Source of the DNA: Fundicoccus_A sp052115865
Lineage (GTDB): Bacteria > Bacillota > Bacilli > Lactobacillales > Aerococcaceae
Assembly (NCBI RefSeq): GCF_052115865.1
Contig: NZ_JBQKME010000004.1
Location: 1 to 64,000 of the forward strand
Length of the DNA: 64,000 nt
Reading direction: 5' to 3'
Positions 1 through 8,100 of this stretch are shown piece after piece. Made by a program: the position numbers and the translations under genes. The number at the start of each line of letters is the position of its first letter. The stretch's first letter is position 1. The notes below the pieces were generated by a model. That model was given only the letters and a program-made list of their open reading frames with translations. It had not been told where the DNA came from and did not search any database.

Positions 1-106
1 TAGCAAGAAGGACACACCTGTTCCCATTCCGAACACAGCCGTTAAGCTTCTTAGCGCCGATGGTAGTTGGACCTTTGGTCCTGTGAGAGTAGGTCATTGC
101 CACGCC
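1..106 (+). rRNA. 5S ribosomal RNA, 3' part
   Basis: The window opens inside a 5S rRNA gene. The conserved central segment around CCGAACACAG and GTTAAGC, the loop region GCGCCGATGGTAGT, and the 3' GTGAGAGTAGG are all present. Roughly the first 10 to 15 bases lie upstream of the window, and the 3' end is set by comparison with the usual GCC-rich terminal stem. The tRNA cluster follows after about 16 bp, so this is the end of an rrn operon. Confidence 0.93.
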
Positions 107-122
107 GTGTGAATAATGTTCT

Positions 123-195
123 GGAGGTTTAGCTCAGCTGGGAGAGCATCTGCCTTACAAGCAGAGGGTCAGCGGTTCGATCCCGTTAACCTCCA
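123..195 (+). tRNA. tRNA-Val (TAC)
   Basis: Full cloverleaf: acceptor GGAGGTT/AACCTCC, anticodon loop CTTACAA, T arm GGTTCGATC. No CCA is encoded. First tRNA after the 5S gene, as in the Bacillus subtilis rrnB-type cluster. Confidence 0.95.
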
Positions 196-199
196 TCAT

Positions 200-272
200 G
201 ACTCGTTAGCTCAGTTGGTAGAGCAACTGACTTTTAATCAGTGGGTCACAGGTTCGAATCCTGTACGGGTCA
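200..272 (+). tRNA. tRNA-Lys (TTT)
   Basis: Acceptor GACTCGT/ACGGGTC with G-U pairs, anticodon loop CTTTTAA, T arm GGTTCGAATCC. Length 73 nt; CCA is not encoded. Confidence 0.95.
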
Positions 273-296
273 TATTCTCTTAGGAGAATTAAATAA

Positions 297-378
297 GCGG
301 GTGTGGCGGAATTGGCAGACGCACTAGATTTAGGATCTAGCGTTTTACGACGTGGGGGTTCAAGTCCCTTCACCCGCA
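297..378 (+). tRNA. tRNA-Leu (TAG)
   Basis: Class II tRNA with a long variable arm. Acceptor GCGGGTG/CACCCGC, anticodon stem CTAGA/TCTAG around a loop carrying TAG, discriminator A. Confidence 0.94.
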
Positions 379-409
379 TAGCTTTAGCTTATACATATTA
401 TATTATTAC

Positions 410-482
410 GCCGGCTTAGCTCAGTTGGTAGAGCATCTGATTTGTAATCAGAGGGTCGAGGGTTCAAGTCCTTTAGCCGGCA
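410..482 (+). tRNA. tRNA-Thr (TGT)
   Basis: Acceptor GCCGGCT/AGCCGGC, anticodon loop TTTGTAA, T arm GGTTCAAGTCC. Standard 73-nt class I tRNA. Confidence 0.95.
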
Positions 483-486
483 TATT

Positions 487-558
487 GCGGAAATAGTTCA
501 GTGGTAGAACACCACCTTGCCAAGGTGGGGGTCGCGGGTTCGAATCCCGTTTTCCGCT
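487..558 (+). tRNA. tRNA-Gly (GCC)
   Basis: Acceptor GCGGAAA/TTTCCGC, anticodon loop TTGCCAA, discriminator T as usual for glycine tRNAs of Firmicutes. Confidence 0.95.
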
Positions 559-587
559 TTGACAATTTAAAGTCATAATAGTTCCAT

Positions 588-673
588 GCCGGGGTGGCGG
601 AACTGGCAGACGCACAGGACTTAAAATCCTGCGGTGAGTGATCACCGTACCGGTTCGATTCCGGTCCTCGGCA
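588..673 (+). tRNA. tRNA-Leu (TAA)
   Basis: Class II tRNA. Acceptor GCCGGGG pairs with CCTCGGC allowing one G-U; anticodon stem AGGA/TCCT around CTTAAAA; long variable arm ending GTGATCAC. Confidence 0.94.
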
Positions 674-703
674 TCATACATGGTATGAGTTTTACAAAAA
701 ATA

Positions 704-777
704 GCACCCGTAGTTCAATTGGATAGAATACTTGACTACGAATCAAGCGGTTGCAGGTTCGAGTCCTGCCGGGTGCA
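704..777 (+). tRNA. tRNA-Arg (ACG)
   Basis: Acceptor GCACCCG/CGGGTGC, anticodon loop CTACGAA. The ACG anticodon implies A34-to-inosine editing by TadA; that is known for this tRNA type and is not visible here. Confidence 0.95.
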
Positions 778-788
778 TTGGATATTAA

Positions 789-862
789 CGGGAAGTAGCT
801 CAGCTTGGTAGAGCACTTGGTTTGGGACCAAGGGGTCGCAGGTTCGAATCCTGTCTTCCCGA
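789..862 (+). tRNA. tRNA-Pro (TGG)
   Basis: Acceptor CGGGAAG/CTTCCCG, anticodon loop TTTGGGA, 74 nt. Lies in the conserved Arg-Pro-Ala-Met-Ile2-Ser-fMet order of Bacilli. Confidence 0.95.
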
Positions 863-878
863 TTTTATTGATTTTAAT

Positions 879-951
879 GGGGGATTAGCTCAGCTGGGAG
901 AGCGCCTGCTTTGCACGCAGGAGGTCAGCGGTTCGATCCCGCTATTCTCCA
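879..951 (+). tRNA. tRNA-Ala (TGC)
   Basis: Anticodon loop TTTGCAC. The acceptor GGGGGAT pairs with ATTCTCC with two G-U wobbles but keeps G3-U70, the alanine identity pair. Confidence 0.94.
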
Positions 952-965
952 TTTTTTTGTTTTTT

Positions 966-1039
966 GGCGGTGTAGCTCAGCTGGCTAGAGCGTCCGGTTC
1001 ATACCCGGGAGGTCATGGGTTCGATCCCCTTCGCCGCTA
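966..1039 (+). tRNA. tRNA-Met elongator (CAT)
   Basis: Anticodon loop TTCATAC, acceptor GGCGGTG. It lacks the C4-G69/C5-G68 pairs used by TilS and sits in the Met position of the conserved Ala-Met-Ile2 order, so elongator Met is preferred over Ile2. Confidence 0.85.
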
Positions 1040-1059
1040 TTCTTTAAATATCTTAGGCC

Positions 1060-1133
1060 GGACCTTTAGCTCAGCTGGTTAGAGCAGACGGCTCATAACC
1101 GTCCGGTCGTAGGTTCGAGTCCTACAAGGTCCA
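1060..1133 (+). tRNA. tRNA-Ile2 (CAT, lysidine type)
   Basis: Anticodon CAT, but the acceptor GGACCTT/AAGGTCC gives C4-G69 and C5-G68, the pairs TilS recognises. Position after tRNA-Met also matches Ile2. C34 would need lysidine modification to read AUA. Confidence 0.83.
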
Positions 1134-1147
1134 TATTTAATTAACAT

Positions 1148-1237
1148 GGAGGATTACCCAAGCCCGGCTGAAGGGAACGGTCTTGAAAACCGTCAGGCGT
1201 GTAAAAGCGTGCGTGGGTTCGAATCCCACATCCTCCT
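1148..1237 (+). tRNA. tRNA-Ser (TGA), copy 1
   Basis: Class II tRNA, 90 nt, acceptor GGAGGAT/ATCCTCC, anticodon loop CTTGAAA and a long variable arm. The base after the acceptor stem is T, whereas serine tRNAs usually have G73. Copy 2 at 1741-1830 looks identical, including this T. Confidence 0.93.
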
Positions 1238-1257
1238 TTAACACAATATATTATTAC

Positions 1258-1330
<73 letters not shown>

Positions 1331-1349
1331 TTTGCCTGTCATTCTTTCT

Positions 1350-1420
1350 GCGGGTGTAGTTTAGTGGTAAAACTACAGCCTTCCAAGCTGTTGTCGCGAG
1401 TTCGATTCTCGTCACCCGCT
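1350..1420 (+). tRNA. tRNA-Gly (TCC), copy 1
   Basis: Acceptor GCGGGTG/CACCCGC, anticodon loop CTTCCAA, 71 nt, discriminator T. Repeated at 2014-2084. Confidence 0.94.
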
Positions 1421-1432
1421 TTATAAGAATAA

Positions 1433-1506
<74 letters not shown>

Positions 1507-1535
1507 TTAACATGATATTTACTTTGGATTATTTT

Positions 1536-1624
1536 GGGGAAGTACTCAAGAGGCTGAAGAGGCGCCCCTGCTAAGGGTGTAGGTCGGTTTTGCCGGCGCG
1601 AGGGTTCAAATCCCTCCTTCTCCG
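1536..1624 (+). tRNA. tRNA-Ser (GCT)
   Basis: Class II tRNA, acceptor GGGGAAG/CTTCTCC, anticodon loop CTGCTAA, long variable arm. It has the expected G discriminator, unlike the two Ser(TGA) copies. Confidence 0.94.
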
Positions 1625-1640
1625 TTGGTTTTGTTTTACT

Positions 1641-1712
1641 GGCCCGTTGGTCAAGCGGTTAAGACACCGCCCTTTCACGGCGGTAACACGGGTTCGAGTC
1701 CCGTACGGGTCA
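1641..1712 (+). tRNA. tRNA-Glu (TTC)
   Basis: Acceptor GGCCCGT/ACGGGTC, anticodon loop CTTTCAC, 72 nt. Confidence 0.95.
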
Positions 1713-1740
1713 TTAATTGAATGTTTTTATATATTTTCAT

Positions 1741-1830
1741 GGAGGATTACCCAAGCCCGGCTGAAGGGAACGGTCTTGAAAACCGTCAGGCGTGTAAAAG
1801 CGTGCGTGGGTTCGAATCCCACATCCTCCT
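1741..1830 (+). tRNA. tRNA-Ser (TGA), copy 2
   Basis: By eye a base-for-base repeat of 1148-1237, including the T discriminator. It starts the second copy of the Ser-fMet-Gly set. Confidence 0.93.
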
Positions 1831-1851
1831 TTTAACTCAATATTTTATTAT

Positions 1852-1924
<73 letters not shown>

Positions 1925-1934
1925 TTTTACTAAT

Positions 1935-2007
1935 GGTTCCGTGGTGTAGGGGTTAACATGCCTGCCTGTCACGCAGGAGATCGCGGGTTCAAATCCCGTC
2001 GGGACCG
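1935..2007 (+). tRNA. tRNA-Asp (GTC)
   Basis: Acceptor GGTTCCG/CGGGACC, anticodon loop CTGTCAC, G discriminator. Lies between the duplicated fMet and Gly genes. Confidence 0.95.
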
Positions 2008-2013
2008 TTTTAT

Positions 2014-2084
2014 GCGGGTGTAGTTTAGTGGTAAAACTACAGCCTTCCAAGCTGTTGTCGCGAGTTCGATTCTCGTCACCCGCT
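2014..2084 (+). tRNA. tRNA-Gly (TCC), copy 2
   Basis: Repeat of 1350-1420. Last tRNA of the cluster; a terminator follows at once. Confidence 0.94.
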
Positions 2085-2098
2085 TATATGTATCATTT

Positions 2099-2143
2099 AA
2101 AATCGTAAGAACTTCTATAAACAGAGTTGTTACGATTTTTTGT
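2099..2143 (+). terminator. terminator of the rrn-tRNA operon
   Basis: Inverted repeat AAAATCGTAA / TTACGATTTT followed by a T-run, 15 bp after the last tRNA. Confidence 0.75.
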
Positions 2144-2185
2144 TTTGATCTTATTTTGATTAATAGTTAAAGTGATAAGGACTAT

Positions 2186-2235
2186 TTTTGATACTCGTCG
2201 TGTAAACGAGGCAAAAGAGTTAAACTCGTTTCATC
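2186..2235. repeat. single-copy relative of the 32.5-kb 31-bp repeat
   Basis: Contains CTCGTCGTGTAAACGAG and then GAGTTAAACTCGTT. The same CTCGT/ACGAG half-sites and an AGTTTAACTCG run open the tandem array near 32521. A related hairpin follows in both places, so this looks like a one-unit or degenerate form of that locus. Confidence 0.5.
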
Positions 2236-2267
2236 ACATCAACGTATACATAAGTTGCCACAAAGCA

Positions 2268-2310
2268 GCCCACTATTCAACTGCATTTAGTCGAATAGTG
2301 GGCCATTTTT
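2268..2310 (+). terminator. hairpin with T-run
   Basis: Perfect 11-bp stem GCCCACTATTC / GAATAGTGGGC followed by CATTTTT. Related in sequence to the hairpin after the array near 32961 (both contain ATATTCAACTGCA or CTATTCAACTGCA). No intact gene lies between this and the previous terminator. Confidence 0.6.
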
Positions 2311-2404
2311 AATTTGCAACAAATATCCTTAATACTCAGTATTGATCATATTACTTTTTCTAAAACCTTTAATAATCAAATAAAAGGCTAAACTTACATC
2401 ATTA

Positions 2405-3266
2405 ATACCAATGGGTCATGAAATCACGCCTTTAAGCGTTGACTATTGAAGAAGTTTTAACACTTGATGATGGTGCTTAATTTTTTAATTATTCCAAATT
2501 CTATTTTCATCGCTTATTTACAGCTGTCACCGGAATTCGTTTCAGTGATTATTTGTTAAGCCGTCGTTTAAATAAAGCAGTTGCCTTAATTCAAAATACA
2601 GATTGGAATATTAGCTTTATTGTTTCTGAACTTAACTTTTCTACGCCATCTGCCTTTACACGTGCATTCAAACAATACTATAAGATTACACCGAGTGAAT
2701 TACAATCTAGATCCTAGTCAGTTAAAACTGATGGATATTCCTAAATTAATTCGTCGGCCTCTAAAAAATATCAACGGTGATATCGTATCTAATTTTACAA
2801 TTAATAAAATCAAAGCTTTTAAAGTAAGTGGATTAGTTTTCCAGGTAGATTTAGCCGTAGATGTTTACTGTTTAAAAATAACACAACATGCGAATCCATT
2901 TTTAGCATTACTTGATCCAAATATTCAAAGCCCAGCTTATGTTATATTTTCTGAGTGCTTGCCTAATTCTACTAAATTTAATGTTATTATTGGCATCGAT
3001 CGAATCATCACCGTTAATTTACCTTATTTCTTTACAGTAGATGTTGCTGATATGTTAATGGCTTCATTTGATTACACAGGAAATTTATTAGAAATGGAAA
3101 CTGTGCTCCAGTCGGATTATGCCCGCTTTTTTTATAAATTGCTAAACAAGATGCAGATCAGTCGGAGATTAATATGATTCAACGATTTGAAAGTGTTCAT
3201 GACCTGTATCAACCATTTAAACTGTTTTTGCCAATCAAGGTTAGCGAGTTAGATTCCGAGTTTTGA
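2405..3266 (+). pseudogene. AraC-family regulator with GyrI-like domain, broken
   Basis: Joining frames gives a recognisable AraC-type HTH: FNYSKFYFHRLFTAV, then SRRLNKAVALIQ and SAFTRAFKQYYKITPSEL, the hallmark end of the second HTH. It is followed by a C-terminal region resembling a GyrI-like effector-binding domain (IRRPLKNINGDIV ... SVHDLYQPFKLFLPI). The reading frame is broken by in-frame stops near 2410 and 2478, a frameshift around 2700 after SELQS, and another around 3150. A 185-codon open stretch at 2620-3177 is only the middle piece. The start codon region is not recoverable. AraC/GyrI proteins usually sense small molecules; this copy should be inactive. Confidence 0.8.
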
Positions 3267-3321
3267 AATTAATACTAAAATGCAATTTTATAGATTATAG
3301 ATGGTGTTATTTAATCATTTT

Positions 3322-3366
3322 AAATCTCTTAGCTTGTAATAAATAAGCAAGCTAAGAGATTTTTTT
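3322..3366 (+). terminator. terminator
   Basis: Long perfect stem AAATCTCTTAGCTTG / CAAGCTAAGAGATTT followed by a T-run. It separates the dead AraC gene from the SOS-regulated polymerase. Confidence 0.8.
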
Positions 3367-3397
3367 GCGTTTAAGTTCAAATGTTTGAACTTAACTC

Positions 3398-3426
3398 TTG
3401 ACAAATCGAACATATGTTCGTATATT
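3398..3426 (+). promoter_or_regulatory. SOS promoter with LexA (DinR) box
   Basis: A -35 TTGACA at 3398-3403 and a -10 TATATT at 3421-3426 are 17 bp apart. Between them, at 3407-3420, is CGAACATATGTTCG, a perfect match to the Gram-positive LexA/DinR consensus CGAAC-N4-GTTCG. LexA bound here would cover the promoter, so the two genes downstream should be DNA-damage inducible. Confidence 0.93.
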
Positions 3427-3466
3427 TTTGTTAGGGGATTAATTTAAATGAAAGAAGGGGAGCATT

Positions 3467-4735
3467 GTGTTAGATTATACACAATTTCCAAGACAATCCA
3501 TCCTATGTATTGACAGCAAGTCGTTTTTTGCAAGTGTCGAATGTGCAGAACGCGGTTATCATCCGATGACAAAAGAGCTGGTTGTCATGTCGCGTGGCAA
3601 TTCTCAAGGTGGACTTGTGCTTGCTGCTTCACCTGCAGTTAAAGCCAAGTATGGGATTAAAACTGGGAGTCGTCGCTTTCAGTTTCCGCATTACCATAAC
3701 ATTGAAATTGTACCACCCCAGATGGGCTTATATATTAAACGTAATCGTCAAATTAATGCTATTTTTAAGCGTTATGTAGCCGAAACAGATATTCATACCT
3801 ATAGTATTGATGAAAGCTTCTTAGATGTCAGTTATAGCCATACTTTGTTTGGGAGCAATTATCAAATTGCAGGAAAAATACAAAATGAGATTTGGAAAAC
3901 TTATCGCATACCAACCAGTGTTGGTATTGGTGATAATATGTTACTGGCTAAGTTAGCTCTAGACAATGATGCAAAATATACGTCGCCTTATATTGCCTAT
4001 TGGTCTTATGAAAATGTGGCTGAAACGGTTTGGAAAATCGATAAATTGAGTGATTTTTGGGGCATCGGTTCAAAAATGGAAAAGCGCCTCAACCATATAG
4101 GTATTTATTCGATTTATGATCTTGCACATACAAGTATTGAGAAACTTAAAAAATATTTTGGTGTGATTGGTGAAGAACTCTATTACCATGCTAATGGGGT
4201 TGATTTAAGTCAACTTCAAAATAAGTATCAGCCTAAAAGCAATTCGCTCTCGCTCAATCAAGTGTTGCCACGTAATTACCATCTGCAACGTGAAGTGGAA
4301 ATTGTTTTGTTGGAGATGGTGGATCAATTATCGACCCGCTTGCGCAAGCAACAACAAGTAACCGGGCAAATTAGTTTATCCGTTAGTCATGGTGAAGAAG
4401 CCTTATTTCAAAATTTTTCACATCAATTAAAAATTCATGAGACCGACCAACGACGGGTATTGAAGAATTTATTTATTCAATTGTTTCGAAAGTATTATCA
4501 AGGAGGCCCTGTACGGGTGATAGGTGTAGCGGTTGGAAAATTGAGTCCTAAGCAGGGGATGCAGTTAAATTTGTTTGAAGATCCGCATGAGATTGAAAAT
4601 CGTGAGCAACTAGATTTGATTATTGATTCAATTCGCGACAATTATGGCTATGAAAGTTTAATTTATGCTAATAGTTTACAAAGAGGATCGACAGCGATTG
4701 AACGTTCAAAATTGATTGGTGGGCATCATGCTTAG
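3467..4735 (+). CDS. Y-family translesion DNA polymerase (UvrX/UmuC-like)
   Basis: Error-prone DNA polymerase that copies past lesions, 422 aa, the normal length for the Gram-positive UvrX/YqjW group. The palm motif CIDSKSFFASVE has the metal-binding Asp at about residue 16, and YSIDESFLDV gives the second acidic pair (about D115, E116). The helix-hairpin-helix region (LSDFWGIGSKMEKRLNHIGI) and a C-terminal little-finger domain follow. The start is GTG at 3467, behind a GAAGGGGAG ribosome site. A perfect LexA box lies in its promoter, and a YolD-like partner follows 15 bp downstream, the usual two-gene arrangement of this family on chromosomes, plasmids and prophages. It may be an acquired copy: a dead regulator lies upstream and no other repair gene is adjacent. 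Confidence 0.93.
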   Translation: MLDYTQFPRQSILCIDSKSFFASVECAERGYHPMTKELVVMSRGNSQGGLVLAASPAVKAKYGIKTGSRRFQFPHYHNIEIVPPQMGLYIKRNRQINAIFKRYVAETDIHTYSIDESFLDVSYSHTLFGSNYQIAGKIQNEIWKTYRIPTSVGIGDNMLLAKLALDNDAKYTSPYIAYWSYENVAETVWKIDKLSDFWGIGSKMEKRLNHIGIYSIYDLAHTSIEKLKKYFGVIGEELYYHANGVDLSQLQNKYQPKSNSLSLNQVLPRNYHLQREVEIVLLEMVDQLSTRLRKQQQVTGQISLSVSHGEEALFQNFSHQLKIHETDQRRVLKNLFIQLFRKYYQGGPVRVIGVAVGKLSPKQGMQLNLFEDPHEIENREQLDLIIDSIRDNYGYESLIYANSLQRGSTAIERSKLIGGHHA

Positions 4736-4750
4736 AAAGGATAGAACAAA

Positions 4751-5101
4751 ATGAAATATGAAGAATACCACGATCGTGGCATGATGAAATGGCAAGGAAT
4801 GATTTTATCAGACCATCGGGCGGTTTTAGAAAGTGAGAGTAGTGTTTATCGCGAAAGCTATCAAGCACCTATTCAACAGGAGCCAGATGAGATAGAGGCA
4901 ACCTTAAAACGGGCCTATAAGAGCCGTTACCGAGTTTGGCTAGCCTTGAATCAACTTGATAGTAACCAAGAGTATATCGAGCGAAAAGGGCGTGTTTTAG
5001 GCTTTAGTAAGGGACTCGTACTGATTGAAAAGAAAGGCATTCCTTTTGATGCCATTCGTTGTGTCGAGTTCATTGATTCAATGCCTTTTTGGAAACAATA
5101 A
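4751..5101 (+). CDS. YolD-like protein
   Basis: Small protein of 116 aa in the YolD-like family, which travels with UvrX-type polymerases. The N-terminal YHDRGMMKWQGMILSDHR is the family signature (RG-MKW-GM-LS-H). The C-terminal part (YIERKGRVLGFSKGLVLIEKKGIPFDAIRCVEFID) is the usual beta-rich end. The exact role is not settled; partnership with the polymerase is inferred from constant co-occurrence. It starts 15 bp after the polymerase stop and should share the LexA-controlled transcript. Confidence 0.88.
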   Translation: MKYEEYHDRGMMKWQGMILSDHRAVLESESSVYRESYQAPIQQEPDEIEATLKRAYKSRYRVWLALNQLDSNQEYIERKGRVLGFSKGLVLIEKKGIPFDAIRCVEFIDSMPFWKQ

Positions 5102-5145
5102 AAAATCAAGCAGCCTCCCAATTATCGGAAGACTGCTTGATTCAT
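5097..5145. terminator. convergent terminator
   Basis: Stem AATCAAGCAG / CTGCTTGATT with an A-run on the left side, which reads as a T-run on the minus strand. It lies between the convergent YolD-like and PBP genes and probably serves both. Confidence 0.7.
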
Positions 5146-5159
5146 TTTCTAATTGCAAA

Positions 5160-8100
5160 TTACTGAGGTGGAGTTTCTTCGGTTTGTGATTCATCTGGGC
5201 TTGTTTCATCTTCTGAGTTAGAGGATGTTTCATCACTAGAAGAACTTTCACCATTTTCATTGCTACTACTACTATTTTGTTGTTGACGTTGGATGGATTC
5301 CTGTCTTTGACGTTCACGTTCTTCTGCAATATAGCTATTCCAGAAGTTGGCATGTGTTTCGTCATTTCCACCTATCATAAAGTTATACTCTAGGTTAGGC
5401 GCAGGGGATGATGTTTTGAATAGCTCAGTGGTGACGGGTTGCGAAATATTAAGTGAAACCCCACCAACGGTTATATTACCAGGTAAGGTACCTGTTCGGC
5501 TTAATATGGTTTGCTCTTGAACAGATGCCGGTTGTTGGAAGCTTTGATCCACCCCAAAAATTTCAGGGCGTAGCGCATATAAATCATTGACAACACGAGC
5601 CCAGTAACGTTGACTTCTGACACTTTCACGGTCATAGCCATCATTAACATCAATGGTGTATTCGTAATAACGGCTGTCATAGCCAATCCAAGAACCAATG
5701 GTAATGGCAGGTGTAGAAGCTATATACCAGACATCTTTTGAGTATTCACTAATACCTGATTTAGCAATCCAATCGCCGCCCATAGCCATTTCTGAACCAG
5801 CTGTTCGACCAGTTCCTTCAACATTTGTATCACGAAGCATGTCAACGATTAGGTAGTTCGTATCTTCACTAAAGACTTCAATCGGTTCGTTATCATGTTG
5901 ATAGACGATATTGCCATATGAATCTTCAATTCGTTCAATGTAGTAACCATCAATATACTGTCCATTATTGGCAAAGGTTGTAAAGGCTCTTGTTTCTTCA
6001 AATACAGTCGGACCATTTGATACCCCACCTAATGAGAATGAAAGGTTCTGTGTATCTGTCTCAGTATAAGAGTCAACGGTATCAAAGCCCATACGATTTA
6101 AGTAATCAATGATTGGAATGCCACGATTTAGTAATTCTTCGTAAATACGAACCGCCGGAATATTATCTGAGCGGTAAAGTGCAGTGCGAGCTGTCATCGT
6201 TTCGCCACTTACAACAGAACCATAATTGGTTGGTGTCCATATACTTCCATCTGGATAGGTTACTTCGTAAGCCGTATCTGGAATCACAGATGCAGGGGTA
6301 ATGATATTATGTTGAATGGCTGGTCCGTATACTGCTAACGGTTTGATTGTTGAACCAGGAGAACGATGCATACCAAAGGCATGGTCAATTTGATTATTTT
6401 CATAGTCTGTACCAGCAACAAACCCAAGGACACGACCCGTTTTATTATCAATAACAACAAGTCCATTTTGTATATCTTCAATATAATAGGTTTGTTCGCC
6501 AGTTTCAGGATCTTCATAAACACCGTCATAACTTACAGCGACATCATTAATATATTCTTGAGCTGAGATTTGTAGCTGATCATAAATTTCGCGATCAATG
6601 GTAGAATATACGCGATATCCACCGGTACGCAACTGTTCCTCAGCTTCTAAATAATATTCATTATAACGATCAACATCAGCATTAACGTCGTTCCAAATAG
6701 CGCTATCGTCTTGTACATTTAAACGCATTAATTGTTCAATAGCACCATTCATAATGGCTTGGTAAAGATAGGTTTGACGTTCTTCCTCACGTGGTTCAGT
6801 CGGTAAGAAATCCTTTGTGATGTCATAAGCCATGGCTTCTTCGTATTGTGCTTTTGAAATTTTTTGATCACGGTACATACGGAATAGTACTTCATGCATT
6901 CGGTCAATTCCAGCCTGTAAATTATCTCGAATCGTTCCATATTGATCATATGGGGTGTAATTATAAGGGTCTTGGGGTAAACCAATTAAGAATGCCGCTT
7001 GCGGTAAATTCACTTCATCTGGGTTAATGCCGAAAATACCTTCAGAAGCTTTGTCGATACCGGCAACATTATCGCCATTATTATTACGTCCAAATGGTGA
7101 AACATTGAGATAGGCAGCTAAAATTTCGTCTTTATCAAAATAATTTTCTAACCTTAAGGACAGCAATATCTCATTCGCTTTTCTAAAAAAAGTAACATCG
7201 TGACTCAGCATTTGTTGCTTAACTAATTGCTGGGTAAGCGTAGACCCACCAGTTCCTGTTCCAGGAGCCAGTACTTCTTGTAAGGCAGCACGAATAATGG
7301 CTTTTGGCATAATACCAGGATGCTCATAGAAATGTTCATCTTCTGTCGCAATTAAACCATCGATAATATAGGGAGAAATATCCTCTAATTCAACCGCTGT
7401 TCTTACCACATCTGAACGAATGCTTGCAATAGGTTCGCCATTACCATAATAGAGCACACTTTGTTGCTCTAAGCGGTGGAGATCTTCTGCCATTTCAGTT
7501 TCTGTAGGAGGTGTTGTATTTGATACTAGATAAGCAAAATATCCCGCAGCAGCCCCTACAGCCCCCGCACCTGCAAATAATAGGAGTAAAACTAAATAAA
7601 ATGCAAGTCGTCTTAAAACATTAAAGAAAACATTGAAACTAAATATCGCCTTTTCTTTACCATCTAAATGGGATAGGGAGTAACGCTCTTTTTTCTCTTC
7701 TTTTTTCTTTAATTTTTCTTTTTCTTTAGCAGATAATATCGTTTGATCTTGGTCTGTTGCATTAATGATTGAACTTCCATTAAAGCTTAAGTCTTCATTT
7801 TTAGCAGATGCTACAACAACATCTTGAGCACTTACAGGCTCACCAGTTTGTGGCACTTCGACAATAAGTGGTGTAACTGTTGCAGTGGTATCACTAATCT
7901 GTGCATCTTTCGAACTAATATCGACAATGTTATCAGATGATTTTTCCGTTACAATCGCCTTTGCTTGTGTGACCATGACATCATCACTATGCGTGACACG
8001 TCGTTTAAACGGCCAAAATTTAAATCGATTAGGTGAGGGGAGAGCTTTTACGCTTTCAGATCGTAAAGCAGGTTCAGAATCAATGATAGCTTCTTCAGCA

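Noticed and set aside
5078..5371. 97-codon minus-strand frame at the end of the PBP gene
   Set aside because: It is an alternate frame over the Ser/Glu-rich tail of the PBP and the terminator.
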